Shown: one piece after another, positions 23,050 through 34,999 of the stretch
Numbering within the stretch: position 1 is the first letter of the stretch
How the letters are laid out: each line of letters opens with the position of its first letter
Assembly: GCA_026419785.1 (NCBI GenBank)
Contig: JAODTK010000433.1
Span: forward strand, 1 to 64,000
Length of the DNA stretch: 64,000 nucleotides
Source of the DNA: Sclerodactyla briareus
Taxonomy: Eukaryota > Echinodermata > Holothuroidea > Dendrochirotida > Sclerodactylidae
Reading direction: 5' to 3'
Made by a program: the position numbers and the translations under genes
Notes under the pieces: model-generated
Seen by the model: the letters and a program-made list of their open reading frames with translations, nothing else
What the model was told of the DNA's origin: nothing
Databases searched by the model: none

Positions 23050-25240
23050 CATATGAATCGGAAAACTGATTCATTCGGACCGAGTATCGGGGTGGTGTAG
23101 TAAGAGATTTATAGAGTTTAGTTGAGTTTGTTGAGTGAATAAAGGGTCAGGAAGGACAAAATCCTCATAAACGACCCCCAGGAAACCACAAAATCCCAGG
23201 AAAGAAAAATGAACCAAACCACCTAAAAAAAATCCGCCCGTGATTCCTTGAAAAATAAATCAAGACTGTGCTGCCACGCATTCACACTCTTAGAGAGAAC
23301 CACATTTTCAGGAAGACAATTTCCACTCATTGATCACTCTCTGCGAGAAAGAAATATTTACGAATGTCCAATCTGTCAGCGCTGCACGAAGCTTGAGACA
23401 GTGGCCTCTATTTGCCAGTAACATCGGAAAATTCAAGAAGTAGGGGAGGACAGGCCATCGATGTCCCATGCGAAATTTTGAAAACCTGGATCCAGTCACC
23501 CGAACGAATTCGCCTCAGCTCCATGGTAGTTAGCCGAGACGCCTTAATCTTAATCTCTCCTCGTAGGATAATTTTGTCAGACAGTCACTATTCTAGATTG
23601 CCCTACGCTGAACGTGTTCAAAACCTGCTTGTCTTTTGCAAAGTAGGGATCCCACACTTGTACAGGATATTCCAGGTGCGGTCTTATCAGTTGCTTAAAC
23701 AGCCTGAGACAACAATATCATTATCAAGGAAACCTGAAAGTGCGTCTAATCAAGCCAAGAATCCATTACCTCTACTAGCAGCTTCGGGACTCTGCTTGGA
23801 AGGTTTCAAAGAGAATTCAAAACAAACCCCAAGATCTTTTCGGAAATCACCTACTGAAATTTTGGCCATTAACTTGAAGAAGCGTCGCGATTGTGGAAAT
23901 CATCATGCATAACTTTGCATTGTCGACATTAAAAACATTGCCAAGTCGGAAGACCATTTGGGATATATCCAGATCCCTTTGAACAATTCAGCATCATCAT
24001 TCGAACCGACCTCCCGTTACAACTTGGTATCGTCTCCGAATTCTGACCTGGAATGACGAACCGTCAAGATCGCAAGATACGCCAGCAAAGAGTAACGGAC
24101 CGAGAACCGATCCTGGGGAACACCACGAGGACCTTTGCCAAGAAGACGACCGCCATTAATGACAACTCGTTGATCCTATTATGAAGCCAACCACGAATCC
24201 ACTTAAGGACAGTCCCCTCAATGCCAAAGCTCTCCAACTTGCGCAAGAGACGCCCATGAGGAACTTGTCAAAAGCTTTCTGAAAGTTCGGGAAAAATTAT
24301 ATCAACAGCATTGCCGGTGTCCAACAAACATGTTTTTTTTTTTTTGTTGAACATCTCCATGTTCCAAGAGATTAGTCAAACACGAACGAATTTTTCCTAT
24401 ACCGAGCAGCTTGAGAATTACCTAATCAGAATATGCTCATTGAAATAATCAACAGTGATCCCGAATGTTGATTCCATACCTTTCAGAACACTAGTAAGAA
24501 TGACTGGCCTGTAATTAAAAGGAGAGACCGTTTACCTTTCTTGAACATAGATAGAAACATTTGCTCTCTTCCAAATCATCGGACCAATACTTCTTGTAGG
24601 TCTTATTGAAAAAAAAAGCTAATGGAACAGACAACTCGTCGGCAAAGGATTTTAGTAGAAAGGATAAACTCCGTCAGGACCAGGAGCTTTGCACTTTTGA
24701 GCTTCTTGCAGTTTCCCTTTATCAACCGGCTAGACACCAGATCACAATACTATGCGGAAAAAAACCAACCAACTAGGTCACCAAATTATCCAAGTTCTCA
24801 TGAGTAAAAACAGACGAGAATTAATTATTTGTAAAACCTAGCCATCTCCTGCTAATCGCTGATTGTAATAACCGAGTCGGAATTAGCAAGAGACCAATGC
24901 TGTCCTTGACTTTCCTGCTTCCCCTAACATAAGAGAAAAATGCACGAGGATCTCCCGGATAGTATGAGGCAGTTGACCTTCAAAATCAAGTTTAGCACAG
25001 AAACTAAATGCTGGACAGGCTTTTGCTGAACTTTGAATGCTCTAGATCGACACGGACCAAAGAACGATAAAAAATGTCGCCATAAATGTCGCTTACGTTT
25101 GATGGCCAGGGAAAACTTCCCTATTCATAAGAAGGCCTCTTGTTCTCATGCGACGTTTTCCTCCAAGAATCGTAAACTTTTCATACCTCGTTAACCTTTC
25201 AGTGGAACCATTCCACGAGTCAAACAGATTCGTAATTTTA
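23050..25240 (-). mobile_element. Degenerate non-LTR retrotransposon, CR1/L2/Jockey-type RT
   Basis: This is a reverse transcriptase remnant broken by stops and indels. Reading along the minus strand, the recognisable motifs are: AFFSYVRG-like segment with KVKDS near 24900-24950; KAPGPDG (24671-24692); FKKGKR (about 24528-24548); KAFDKF (24264-24281); a clean stretch KLESFGIEGTVLKWIRGWL (within 24180-24246); the RT catalytic block as FGDDT (about 24024-24043) in place of the usual YADD; LIRPHLEYPVQVWDPYF (about 23643-23693); and a C-terminal FQNFAWDIDGL near 23450-23490. That order is the signature of CR1/L2/Jockey-type LINEs. No endonuclease domain is visible, so the copy is 5' truncated, as is usual. 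The 3' part runs into the (TAA)n tract. It is dead as read, although some breaks may be sequencing indels. Confidence 0.85.
24064..24246 (-). pseudogene. RT palm fragment of the LINE (longest intact stretch)
   Basis: About 60 codons remain open. The first 22 residues match the RT region after the first catalytic aspartate (KLESFGIEGTVLKWIRGWLHNR), and after that the frame slips: residues around the expected vingg-ssw-rssGVPQGSVLGP block are recognisable only by changing frame. Most likely a LINE fragment, not a host gene. Confidence 0.75.
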
Positions 25241-25244
25241 ACAA

Positions 25245-26362
25245 TTATACGCAATCTATTTCGCTAAAACCACCTAAATAATAATGAAACTTGTATATCA
25301 CGCCCGAGAAAATTGAGATATGTCTAAGTTGAAAACGTAATGGTTCCCCGGGTATGATGGGCGTTGGTGCTGACATTTTATTAATGCTGCGCCACATGCT
25401 TACTAAGGCAATCTTGATACTTTTTCTACTCCACGATTTAACTACAACATATTTCCCTCAGCTTTCAACAACCGGGTCTTGGTTTCCATAGTAATACTCT
25501 CAACCCATCTATCTGTTATTCCCGCAGTAATACAAACCGATCATGACTCCTAAGCCAATTGATTTGGTACCAGATCAATCGAATCTTTGGCGGTTCAAAT
25601 TTGCATGGATTAAGAATTACGACCAAATGTTGTGGTTGGCGGGAAAAGGTGCAATAATTTTTCGGTTACCCCCACTTTCTATCTGAAAAGATAAGGTCAT
25701 CGATAATGTGGATCCTTGATAGTCTTGGTGTTATTTTATTACAAGAATTAAATATGATGTCCATGTAAAAAAATAGAATCAGTAAATGTAGACATAATCT
25801 CTACTCTACTATTTCGTTGGGATGTCTATCCTGGTCTCAATGCTTTTAGTAAATTACTTCTTATTTAGGACCCTATGTTCTTATATTTTATGTATGGGTT
25901 AGACGTGTTGCTGTGTTGACAGTCAGCCCAGGTTTTTGTGTGTTAAAGGATGTTGTTTGGTCTTGCAGACAGAGAGTCAAGCGCCCTATACTGCGTCTGT
26001 AGGTATTCCAGTATCGCCGACTGATTGATGATCATATACAGTCCACTCTCCACTTCGCGAGCCTAGATATTACTAGAAATATCCTATTCAAGGTACATCG
26101 TTGAGGCATCTTTAAAACATTGGTATTTCTCCTGTTAGCCTGATAAGCCCTGGTATTACGCAATGTCAGTAATGCCCCTTCTAATGACGTGGGAGGTTGA
26201 CAATTTAGGTGAATTGCTGTTTTCTGATATTATAAATTCACCTCGGTCTATGAGTACTCACTGCTAAACTGTTGACTGTTTTTTAGTCTATTCATCATCA
26301 TTGTTTCTTAATTACTGTTGTAATATTGTGATGTGTTTTATTTATCCCATATTCGAGTTTGA
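25245..26362 (+). other. No gene; right part may be a LINE 3' end
   Basis: I could not recognise coding sequence. The last 100 bases (tattgtgatgtgttttattta, then gagtttgacgaataaa) resemble the 3' end of a plus-strand LINE whose tail would be the (AAAT)n tract that follows. Without RT motifs this stays a suggestion. Confidence 0.35.
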
Positions 26363-26363
26363 C

Positions 26364-26628
26364 GAATAAATAAATAAATAAATAATTAATAAATAACTAA
26401 ATAAAGAAATAAATAAATAAATAAATACAATAATAAATAACAATAAATAAATAAATACAAGAAATAATAAATAATTATAATTAATTAAATTGAACAAATA
26501 AAAAAAATAAAAAAAATAAAAAAAATAAAAAAATTAAAAAATAAATAAATAAATAAATACAAAATAAATAAATAAATAAATAATAAATAAATAAAACTAT
26601 AAATAAATAAATAAATAAATAAATATAA
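26364..26628. repeat. (AAAT)n microsatellite
   Basis: About 265 bases of AAAT/AATA units with interspersed A-runs. Its length and purity make it the largest simple repeat in the window. It may be the tail of a retroposon whose body lies to its left. Confidence 0.9.
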
Positions 26629-26639
26629 CGATCTATGTT

Positions 26640-28260
26640 TTTGTCTCACACAGGCTTAGTCAAGTAGAGCATACCAACCAAACTACCTAAAAAATAACCA
26701 ATCTTGGTCTGGGCCTAAAGATACACACTTCGAAATAAATATGGAGCTGACTGGCATTTTCGATCATTAATTCATCATTTATTATGCGAGGATATTTATG
26801 TTTATTTGGTTATCTCGGCAGATGGAATGGATAGCGGAGTGGTGTATGGCGAGTGAAACCAGTGAAACGCTGCTGTGACAGAAGGTGGCCTATATTTTGC
26901 AGTTTATCCAGACGTGCCTACCGCGCACTTTTCGCGTCAAGCGGTGCTGTATTGTATGTGGCCCGATCAGCAAGAACGCATGCACGCATGGGGTGCACTA
27001 AGGCTATGGTGTGTTATATGAATAACGGAGACAATACAATAGGATACGGCAAACATGGTGGTTATTTGGTTTTAGCATGGAAGCATGCTATCATTCAAAA
27101 TTGATGATATTTTTCATAGGCGAAGTGAATTCGATTGTGTAATTGAAATCACCAAGTTCGTACGGCGTGCAGTGTGGTCAAGTTGTGCTTACGGAGGATA
27201 CGATCGCGTGCTCAAGGTACATGTGGCAGGATGCGTTCGTTATAGTTAATATAATATATATAGCAATACAAGAATCCTTATCTGAAAAAGAAATAAATGC
27301 TAATTTGTGTTGCCGCCTTTTTTTTTATTATAAAAAAAATTCGGGATTTAGTTTGGTTAACAGTTTAACTTAGTAAGTCCAATGCCATGTATTTATATCT
27401 GCAGTTTGGGTATGAACAGACTTTGTATACGGCACTGTTAGGAAAAAACAGTAAAATTAACTAATTTGTTTTGGAAGATAATAATTGCTAAGAGATAATG
27501 TTTTTTTTCTGTTAATAGGCAGTAAGGATCACAACACTGAACTATAGGTCTTTCTTTTTATTCCACGTTATTTAACATGAGAATTTACTTTATTTTAAAA
27601 AAGCAACGCTCTGATGTTCATACAAATTGATGTGATGTTAATCTACATGACTATTGTTTTCTGTCCCCCATTTTAACATAAGTGCTATGTTGAACTGGGA
27701 AACGATTAACTGCACAGTTACATATCTGGCGTAATAATACAACTGCGTATGTTTCCTATACAACAGCAGCCAATATAGATTCGTGAGTATTATGAGCTAT
27801 GGCAATGCCGATACACCACACAGTGTTGGAGAGAAACATGTGTGTCCACTGTGGTACTTGGGATACATAATGTAGACTTCCTCACATCACTGTATATGCC
27901 ACAGGAGCGTAGCAGCCCCTGGACCCCGGGGGCGAAGTTATGAACATTCCTCATACGTCAATGATCAAAGCGCTCATACAGCGCAATCAAGCGAAGCGCG
28001 ACCATAGTTGCGCGTAGCGTACGAAAAAGTCCGTCGGAAATATCAGCAGACACTTCCCAGGCCTTGCTTTGACACAGATAATTTTCCGGACTCTTTGTAA
28101 CAGTTACAACAATATGAACATCTGGATATGCCCTGGAATGTCTGCACGACTGAACTGAGAATGTATCATTCGCGAAACAGCAGATGTAGGGAAAAAAAAA
28201 AATCAGCCAAAAGATACCAGCGTCATCTGGCTTATATTAAATGCACCATTTACCTAACTT
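26640..28260. other. No gene recognised
   Basis: Short frames only. The segment 27905-28060 is GC-richer, with gcgaagcgcgacc and gcgcgtagcgtac words that look like a dispersed repeat, but no second copy was found here. Confidence 0.4.
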
Positions 28261-28261
28261 A

Positions 28262-28658
28262 CATTACGTGGCATGAGGTCATCTCCCCTCTTCGTTTCCA
28301 CTTTCTCCTTTTTCCTTTTCTAGAAAAAAATTCTAGCCTCTCTCTGTGTCCCTTTTGGTGCTCTTGTTCACTCTTTTTCCACTCTTCCGTTCCCTCTTCT
28401 TCCTTCATTCTTTCTCTTTCTTCTCATCTTTCTTTTTAACATGTATGCTTCCACTCTTTCTCGTCCCTGTTTCGTTTTTCTTCTCTCTTCCTCTTCTCCT
28501 TTTTCTTTCTCTCCTTTGACATATTTACCCTTTCTTTGTTGCCCTTCTGCTCCCCTCCGTCCCCCAATGTTTGGGAAGTTTAGTCTCTGTCCTTTCCCTT
28601 TTCTTCTTCTTTTCCCCCTCTTTGTCCCTTCCTTCCACATTTCCCCCACCAGCTCTTT
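28262..28658 (+). repeat. Polypyrimidine tract (~400 bp)
   Basis: The plus strand is overwhelmingly C and T from the block ctcccctcttcg to ccaccagctctttcc, with only scattered purines (a short aga-aaaaaattctag and an aatgtttgggaag insert). Open frames on both strands (Ser/Phe/Pro-rich or Lys/Glu/Arg-rich) are artefacts of this asymmetry. Confidence 0.85.
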
Positions 28659-28659
28659 C

Positions 28660-31255
28660 CGGGAAAGCGGCCGCCAACCCCGCCAAGCCGCTGTCACGAT
28701 ACTGAGAGCATACAATACGTCCTAGACTATAGGAATGGAAACACATATACTACACAAAGGAATTAAGCACCCAACAAAACTACCTCAAGCTGCATTTATG
28801 CAAAATAATTTACGAAAACAGGTGACTGTGTTATCCAAAACATGACGAAGTTCAACAGTACTCTCCAACAGAGATTTTCGACAATCAGTCCCATCTCCCC
28901 AATTTCGTGTTTGCTAAGATCAGTGAAAATGAAAGAAGTCCTCTTTTTATTCACGAAAACAGATTTGTCTCTGGTAGGCAATGTAATTAAATGCTTGCGA
29001 GTTGCAAGTTGGCAGTCTGTTAAAAACATGAATATAACAGTACGGTTATAGTATTAAAACACTGCAAATATTGTTGTTTCTGGAATGGACATTTCCGGTA
29101 ATTTAACTGAATCATTTCCTTCAAATATATTTGCTGGACGAAAAACAGAACGTTGAGGTAAACTGCAAGAGAGAAAAAAAACGATCTTGATTTTTTTTAA
29201 AATAGTGATAGAATATGCGTTCTGGGAGTTTTCATCGGTTCAATATGGTATACGTATATACTAGCTGGCCTATGCATCTGTCCCTAGATTTGGAAATGGG
29301 GTTCAACGTAGTGAGCACAATGTGAGGCTTATTGAGACTATTATTTCGATCACCAAATCAGAGACTAGAATAAGGAAGGTTCCAATTCCTCCCCCCCCCC
29401 CACTGTCAGCAAACCTTCGCCAGTTCAACTTAGCCAGAACTTCCCAGGTTCGAATATTCAGACTTCCTTAATTAGGTTCAATGTAAAAATGTAAAATCCC
29501 CAGTCATTCGCTCCCTAAACCCTCAACCTAATACTACACATGCCCTTTCCGGATTAAGGCAATTGGTCACATTATGGCGAATTTTACTTACCCCAAACTG
29601 ACTACCGCCATCGTCAGATCGTCCTCTTCATCGCTAGAATTTGACAATACTAGTAGCAATTTCGGAGGGCTCAATGTGTAAATATGAGTGATTTGTGTCG
29701 TAGACCGAAAACCATGGTAAGTTTTTGAAAGAAATTGGTGCTGAAGATCTAAGTTAATGATGGCTCTAATGGATGCCTCGTAATTAGCATCAACAGCCAA
29801 ACTCAAAGAAAACCGCACAAAAAGAGAAAATAGCTGATGCCTCAAACGCTCAAACCGGTGATATGTCGGATTTTTTTAATTTGAATACTTCTTAAAGCTT
29901 GAGACAAAAACCATGGACGCTCTGTTTCTTCTATATATATGTCATCCCAGTCGTTGCTTCTCAATGAAAATTTCAAACAATTCCCGTTGACAAAACCAAC
30001 TAAAATTATCATACCTGCGCAAATATTGAATAAGTATTATTCAATTGAATCGAGTAATTTTTCTTGTGCTCTTTATTGTAAGCATATCCCCATGCACCTA
30101 GCCGCCAAATAAAACTAACTAAATCACAACGATATGGAAATTTCATACGGTGTTAGATGACATACAGCAATCACACTGTTATTAGTATTACACAATCAAA
30201 CCAGCCACGTGATGACGCTGTGGCCGCTGATCGTGAGCTGGCGAACACGTTATTGCAATTACAGCCGACGGGGCTAACCGTTTGCCTGGTTGCAGCTGTT
30301 AAATGTTTGGTTTGGCGCGTGATGAACATCGTACGGTATACAGTGTATATGCGGACGGTTTTAGACACGATTTTGGATGTCCCAGATGTCGACGACCAAT
30401 GCCTGCTCTCCGCATGTTGCGTGTTACCCGATCTCCCGTGGACAACCTTTATATCTTTATCATAACAACATTATGGAACCGCGAACTGGTGTATTAGAAA
30501 ACGCTTTATATATTCACTAGGGCCTATTTGGATGAGATACAAATTTCCTCTCTGAAACAATATTATCGCAAAGGGGTTCCGAGGAGGAACTGACAAAATA
30601 TAATCGATGTTTCCAGCTCCTGCATATATTAGTGTAGATCGTGTAATTAAACATTCAGAATTCTATTTGCTCTAACGCAAAGAACTCACCCGATAAAATT
30701 ACATACCAGTCATGAACTGAACCTCGCCCTGAATGAAAAAAGAAATGTTACGAAAGCGGAGCAACAGACACGACATGACGGAGTAGCACGGAGACACTTA
30801 ACAGAGAGTAAGTGTGGTAAAACGATTGCTATGCGATAGTTTGGGTAATCATGAAAGAACACTGCCAGCCCATTTGTCGAAATGGTATTTGTCCTCTAAA
30901 ATTTCATAAATGGGGTCGATTTTGTCCACAAAGCCGCGAACAACCGCTCTTCTCTTCAACAACATATATACGAAGATGAGGGACATATAAGCGAGACTCC
31001 AAAATACCCTTGATCGGCATGTTGGTTGTGTCAAATGCAGGTAATGGGCACTGCAGTATTCATCCATTGGTTGTAAATGTGAGGGGGGGGGGGGTTGAGA
31101 AATTCGCCGTTAAATCATTTAATCTTATAATCTATTGGTACACTTTCCGGCTACGTTGTGAAACAAGATAAACACCATTAGTGGCCTCGCTTGGTTGCTT
31201 GATCAGAACCAAAGATGAATCACATCTATACCAAGTCTCCATACCAATATAAACT
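28660..31255. other. No gene recognised
   Basis: A C-run lies at 29390-29401 and a G-run at 31083-31094. Overlapping frames at 30157-30497 (up to 102 codons) have no domain I recognise. Nothing else supports a gene. Confidence 0.4.
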
Positions 31256-31259
31256 AGAC

Positions 31260-31805
31260 ATGGGCAGGCAGGTAAATGCCGACGTGTATATCCCTGTAGA
31301 AACAGCCTTTGTAGACCTCGTTTAGAGGAAGCACGTTAAATGTCATTTGACTTCCAGTGACTTTAAAATGCCATACCTGTTGTTCAGGTTCAACTCTAGT
31401 CCACATCCCTTAAGTCTTGTTTAAATACGACAAGTTAGAAATTTGTTGCATGTTTATGCCAATTTGACCTTCTGTGACCTTGAAATGACCTTCATGTTAT
31501 TTAACACTAACAACAGTAACAACAGTCCACATCAGCCGAATTTTGTTCAAATCCGACGAAAAAAAACAACAACACAAATTGACCTCTGGGGACCTTGAAA
31601 TCAAGTGCATGTTCTTCGGGCACAACGTAGAGAGCATCAGGCATGCAGTGATAACCACTTTCTAACCCATCCGAGATTCTAATAGGGCGGACGTGTGTTC
31701 CAAGTTCTGATTTTTTTTTTTTGGATGATCCAATCGGACAAAGTGTTACAGAGTTATTGCGCTAACAGCTGGAGTTTCCGGCGACGGCGAGACGGAGACG
31801 CAGTT
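31260..31805 (+). repeat. Dispersed repeat family A, copy 3
   Basis: Opens with gggcaggcaggtaaatgccg, then acgtgtatatccctg, gacctcgtttagaggaagca, the ttgacttccagtgacttt block, three -tgacct-gaccttgaaat- modules, catgttcttcgggcac, atccgagattct, gggcggac, ttgcgctaacagctggagtt and ggcgacggcgagacggagac. The middle (gtttcgtgtaaatcgg) block is deleted compared with copies 2 and 4. Confidence 0.8.
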
Positions 31806-34800
31806 TGGTGAAAATGCAACAAAATTTGAATAAATATGCAAATTAGACTACTCAGCATGACCTATGCCCGTAATCTAATCAGTTAGTGTACACCTCACAC
31901 TTCACAAGAGCCTACTGATCATGAGATAATGCAAATTATACGGACGTTAAGGTTGACTTTCGAGTCGCGCTAAACAAATGACAATGCACCTCTGCAATTG
32001 GAAAGTGTTTGGTCTCATCAATACCCGGAGTCTAATGCGGATCCGCCTCAGAGCCGAAACCCAGATCTTCGAACCAGAATTGAAGCCATTCATTGCGGTT
32101 GTTAAAAAAAAAATCAACACAATCAGGGATTACGCAAGGTCTGATCAGTCGTCCACAGGGTGCACACAGGTTCGCGTCTGTGCTCAGCATACAGTCGCCA
32201 TGTTTCAGTGGCCGGCCTTACTCTGCTATAACCGACCATCTATGACTTTCCTACTCAGGTAGAGGCAAAAACCGCTGGTCAGCGACCGACATTTGGCCTC
32301 AGAGAAGGATTTTTGGTTTAACGGGGGGGGGGGGGAATCTCTCCGCACCCTCAGGAATCTGGTAATATTAGCAGTAGTGGCGATTCCCCGACGGGGGTTT
32401 CGAGTTCCCCGACGGGGGGTCCAGGTTCCTCCGAGCCTCACAATACCCCCAGGTCAAAACCTGCATTTTTGACGTTTTTCATTCTTTCTATTAAATAAAA
32501 CAGAAAGATGAAATACACATAAGCACCAAAACATAGTTAAGCTCAATCAGGCGCTCCTCTTATTAGAATAGGGTCGGGTATTCAAACTAACTGCACAGGA
32601 ATTGCCTGGGCATTTGGAGTATTTTTGCCGTCTGGGAGCACAATCACTTAACACTAATGCAAACTAGCGGTAAACGGCAGAAAAATTCATCCTTCCCAAC
32701 AAATTGTAGCATTAATCTATTGGCCGGGAAGTTTCGAAGATATTCATAAGGCTTGTTGTATCCTATCTTCTCTGGCCACTATTGTACTATAGTCTGTAAG
32801 AAGGAAGGAGGATGGATACGCTGATCTAAAAATCTGGCGAGGAACTCGGTACAACATAAAAGATATCGGGCGAAAAGTTTAGGCTTTTAGGAATTTTCGC
32901 TATAAGTAGCTATTGGAAATACACTGCGCGGCATAGGCGCCCTTGTCGGGGTATGTAAATTTCAGCGTACCCACTCGGGCTCCCCGAGATGGGAATTATT
33001 CTCCGACTGGGGCGGGGGGGGTGGGGATGGTGGCAGGCTTGCTCATGGTTGGGGTAATGGCCCCCTGCCCCTCCTCTGGCGCCACCCTTGAATATTAGCC
33101 TGTGGTGCGTGTATTACACAACATGGAACAATACTTTTATATCAATAGTTTGGGTAAGGTCAAACTGGCAAGGCAAAAGCCATTTGCTGTGTGAAAGGGA
33201 TAATTCAATGGGAAGCACCTCCACCAAGAGGGTCAACTCCTCCCCCTCCTTATTTTCGCACCCCGTGGGTGAAACCAACCGAACGGTCCAACCATATTTC
33301 TTGGGTACATGGCAAATGGATGAGAAAATATTCCGACAGATAACAGGAGCAGTATCTTGGAATACTAAGATCCTGGCAACTGAAGGTCCCATTAGCACCA
33401 AATTGGGCTCGAGCATCTTATTTATTAGTAGGAAGTGGGCAAAATGGCTTGACCAATGATGTAATGGTAGGCCTATGTTACGTAACCATATATTCCTGGG
33501 GGGTTTTTCCATTTACGCAATTTCATAAGGATCACGTATCTTTGGGTTTTTTTTGGAGTTGGGGGGGGGCCGAGATGGGGTAGAGACGGATAATTGAGGT
33601 GTCGGTTTTTTTATTATTGTAAAATTTTGTGCTATTATATTTTCCACTATAGCCCCTCCAACCATCGATTACCATTGATACTTTTTGAAGCTCCAGTTGA
33701 TAAGACCACAATTTCTTCTAGCGTTTCCAGTAACTTTACCTGGAAGACTCGATCGCATACGGGTGGGTTATTCTATAGATAAGCACGATTCTGCAGGTGA
33801 GATTTGGGTGGTCCACACCGTTGCTGGTCCTTATCTCGATCTATTACATTGATCTACGATGAAACACTCTTAGAAACTATTTATCATTGAATAACTGAGT
33901 ACTAGAATAGTTGTTGCCTACAATGAAGACCGCGCAACTATCTTGATGGTGGGTGACATGGTTCCACATCAGTTCTTTACACTGCCTGGATGGACATTTT
34001 AGGGAGGGGGGCTCTGACCATGGTATATAAGGTATTCACATAGGGGGGTGTAACCCACGATCTATCACCTTGTTATACGGCAACTCAATCCATATAGTTC
34101 AAGGGAAACTAATCAGCGTCGGTACCAGCGATGCATCCATACCAGTACAACACACTCGTATCATGAGATGTTCAAGATGCGTTTACATCGGAAGGTGGCG
34201 ATAGAATGCAGGGACTTTGCTACGGGTGCCACAGAAAGAGGGGGAGGGGGACTGCCCTGCTAACATCTTCGGGCAGTTATGAAGTGAAAAAGAAAGATTG
34301 TCCAGGATTTTTCGTGACTGCATAATTTCGGGTGTGTACATTCGCTACGTGCTAGTGGATCAGCCGTACGAAAACCCAATTTGGGCATATGATGGTTATA
34401 CCAATTACTGCCTGAATCCGAGAAATAGTGTGGGTTGATATATAAAGCACATACTGCGCAGCAACTATTGCAACATTCCCACGTTTAGTAATTGTTCAGG
34501 CACCCCCGTTTTTCTCTACCTGAAGTTCGACCCTTCTGTTACAGTTTTTAGGTAGATGCGTCCACGAATTTTCGGGTTCCAAAATCTGTAGTTGGCAGTG
34601 TGATCGTTGCAACACTCATGCAGGTACTGCTACTGCATGACAATAAGGAAAATGAGAGAGTGGTTGTAGTCATGTATAAAAAAAAAAATTTTTTTTGTTT
34701 TTTTCAGGCTTTTTCTTCGGATGATGCTCATTTTTGCTGTGCTGCTCTTTATAGTTCGTTGCTAAGAGTCAACAAATTTTCAGCATGTTGGGATTTTGCC

Positions 34801-34888
34801 TGCCTTTGAAATGACGAACTAATTGAAAAAAACAGTCGTTTATCCAGCGGAATATTACCAGTATCAGCTCGGGGTCACTCCAAGTTGA
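31805..34888. other. No gene recognised
   Basis: G-runs occur at 32323-32336 and around 33010-33020 and 33560-33570. The word ttccccgacggggg occurs twice 20 bases apart (about 32383-32418), each a small inverted repeat. Frames at 33088-33512 on both strands are unassigned. Poly-A/T runs around 34680-34705 are low complexity. Confidence 0.4.
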
Positions 34889-34892
34889 ACCT

Positions 34893-34992
34893 GTTGTGTG
34901 TGTGTGTGCGTGTATGTGCGTTCGTGTGTGGGTGTGTGTGTGTTGTGTGATTGTGGGTGTGTGTGTGTGTGTGTGTGGTGTGTGTGTGTGGA
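34893..34992. repeat. (GT)n microsatellite
   Basis: About 100 bases of GT with occasional C or A interruptions. His/Thr-rich frames on the minus strand are produced by it. Family B-type flanks were not seen here. Confidence 0.9.
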
Positions 34993-34999
34993 CCGTTCC

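Noticed and set aside
23412..23912. 166-codon plus-strand open frame
   Set aside because: Antisense to the C-terminal RT region of the minus-strand LINE.
33088..33512. Overlapping 123- and 132-codon frames on opposite strands
   Set aside because: Mutual shadows with no recognised domain.
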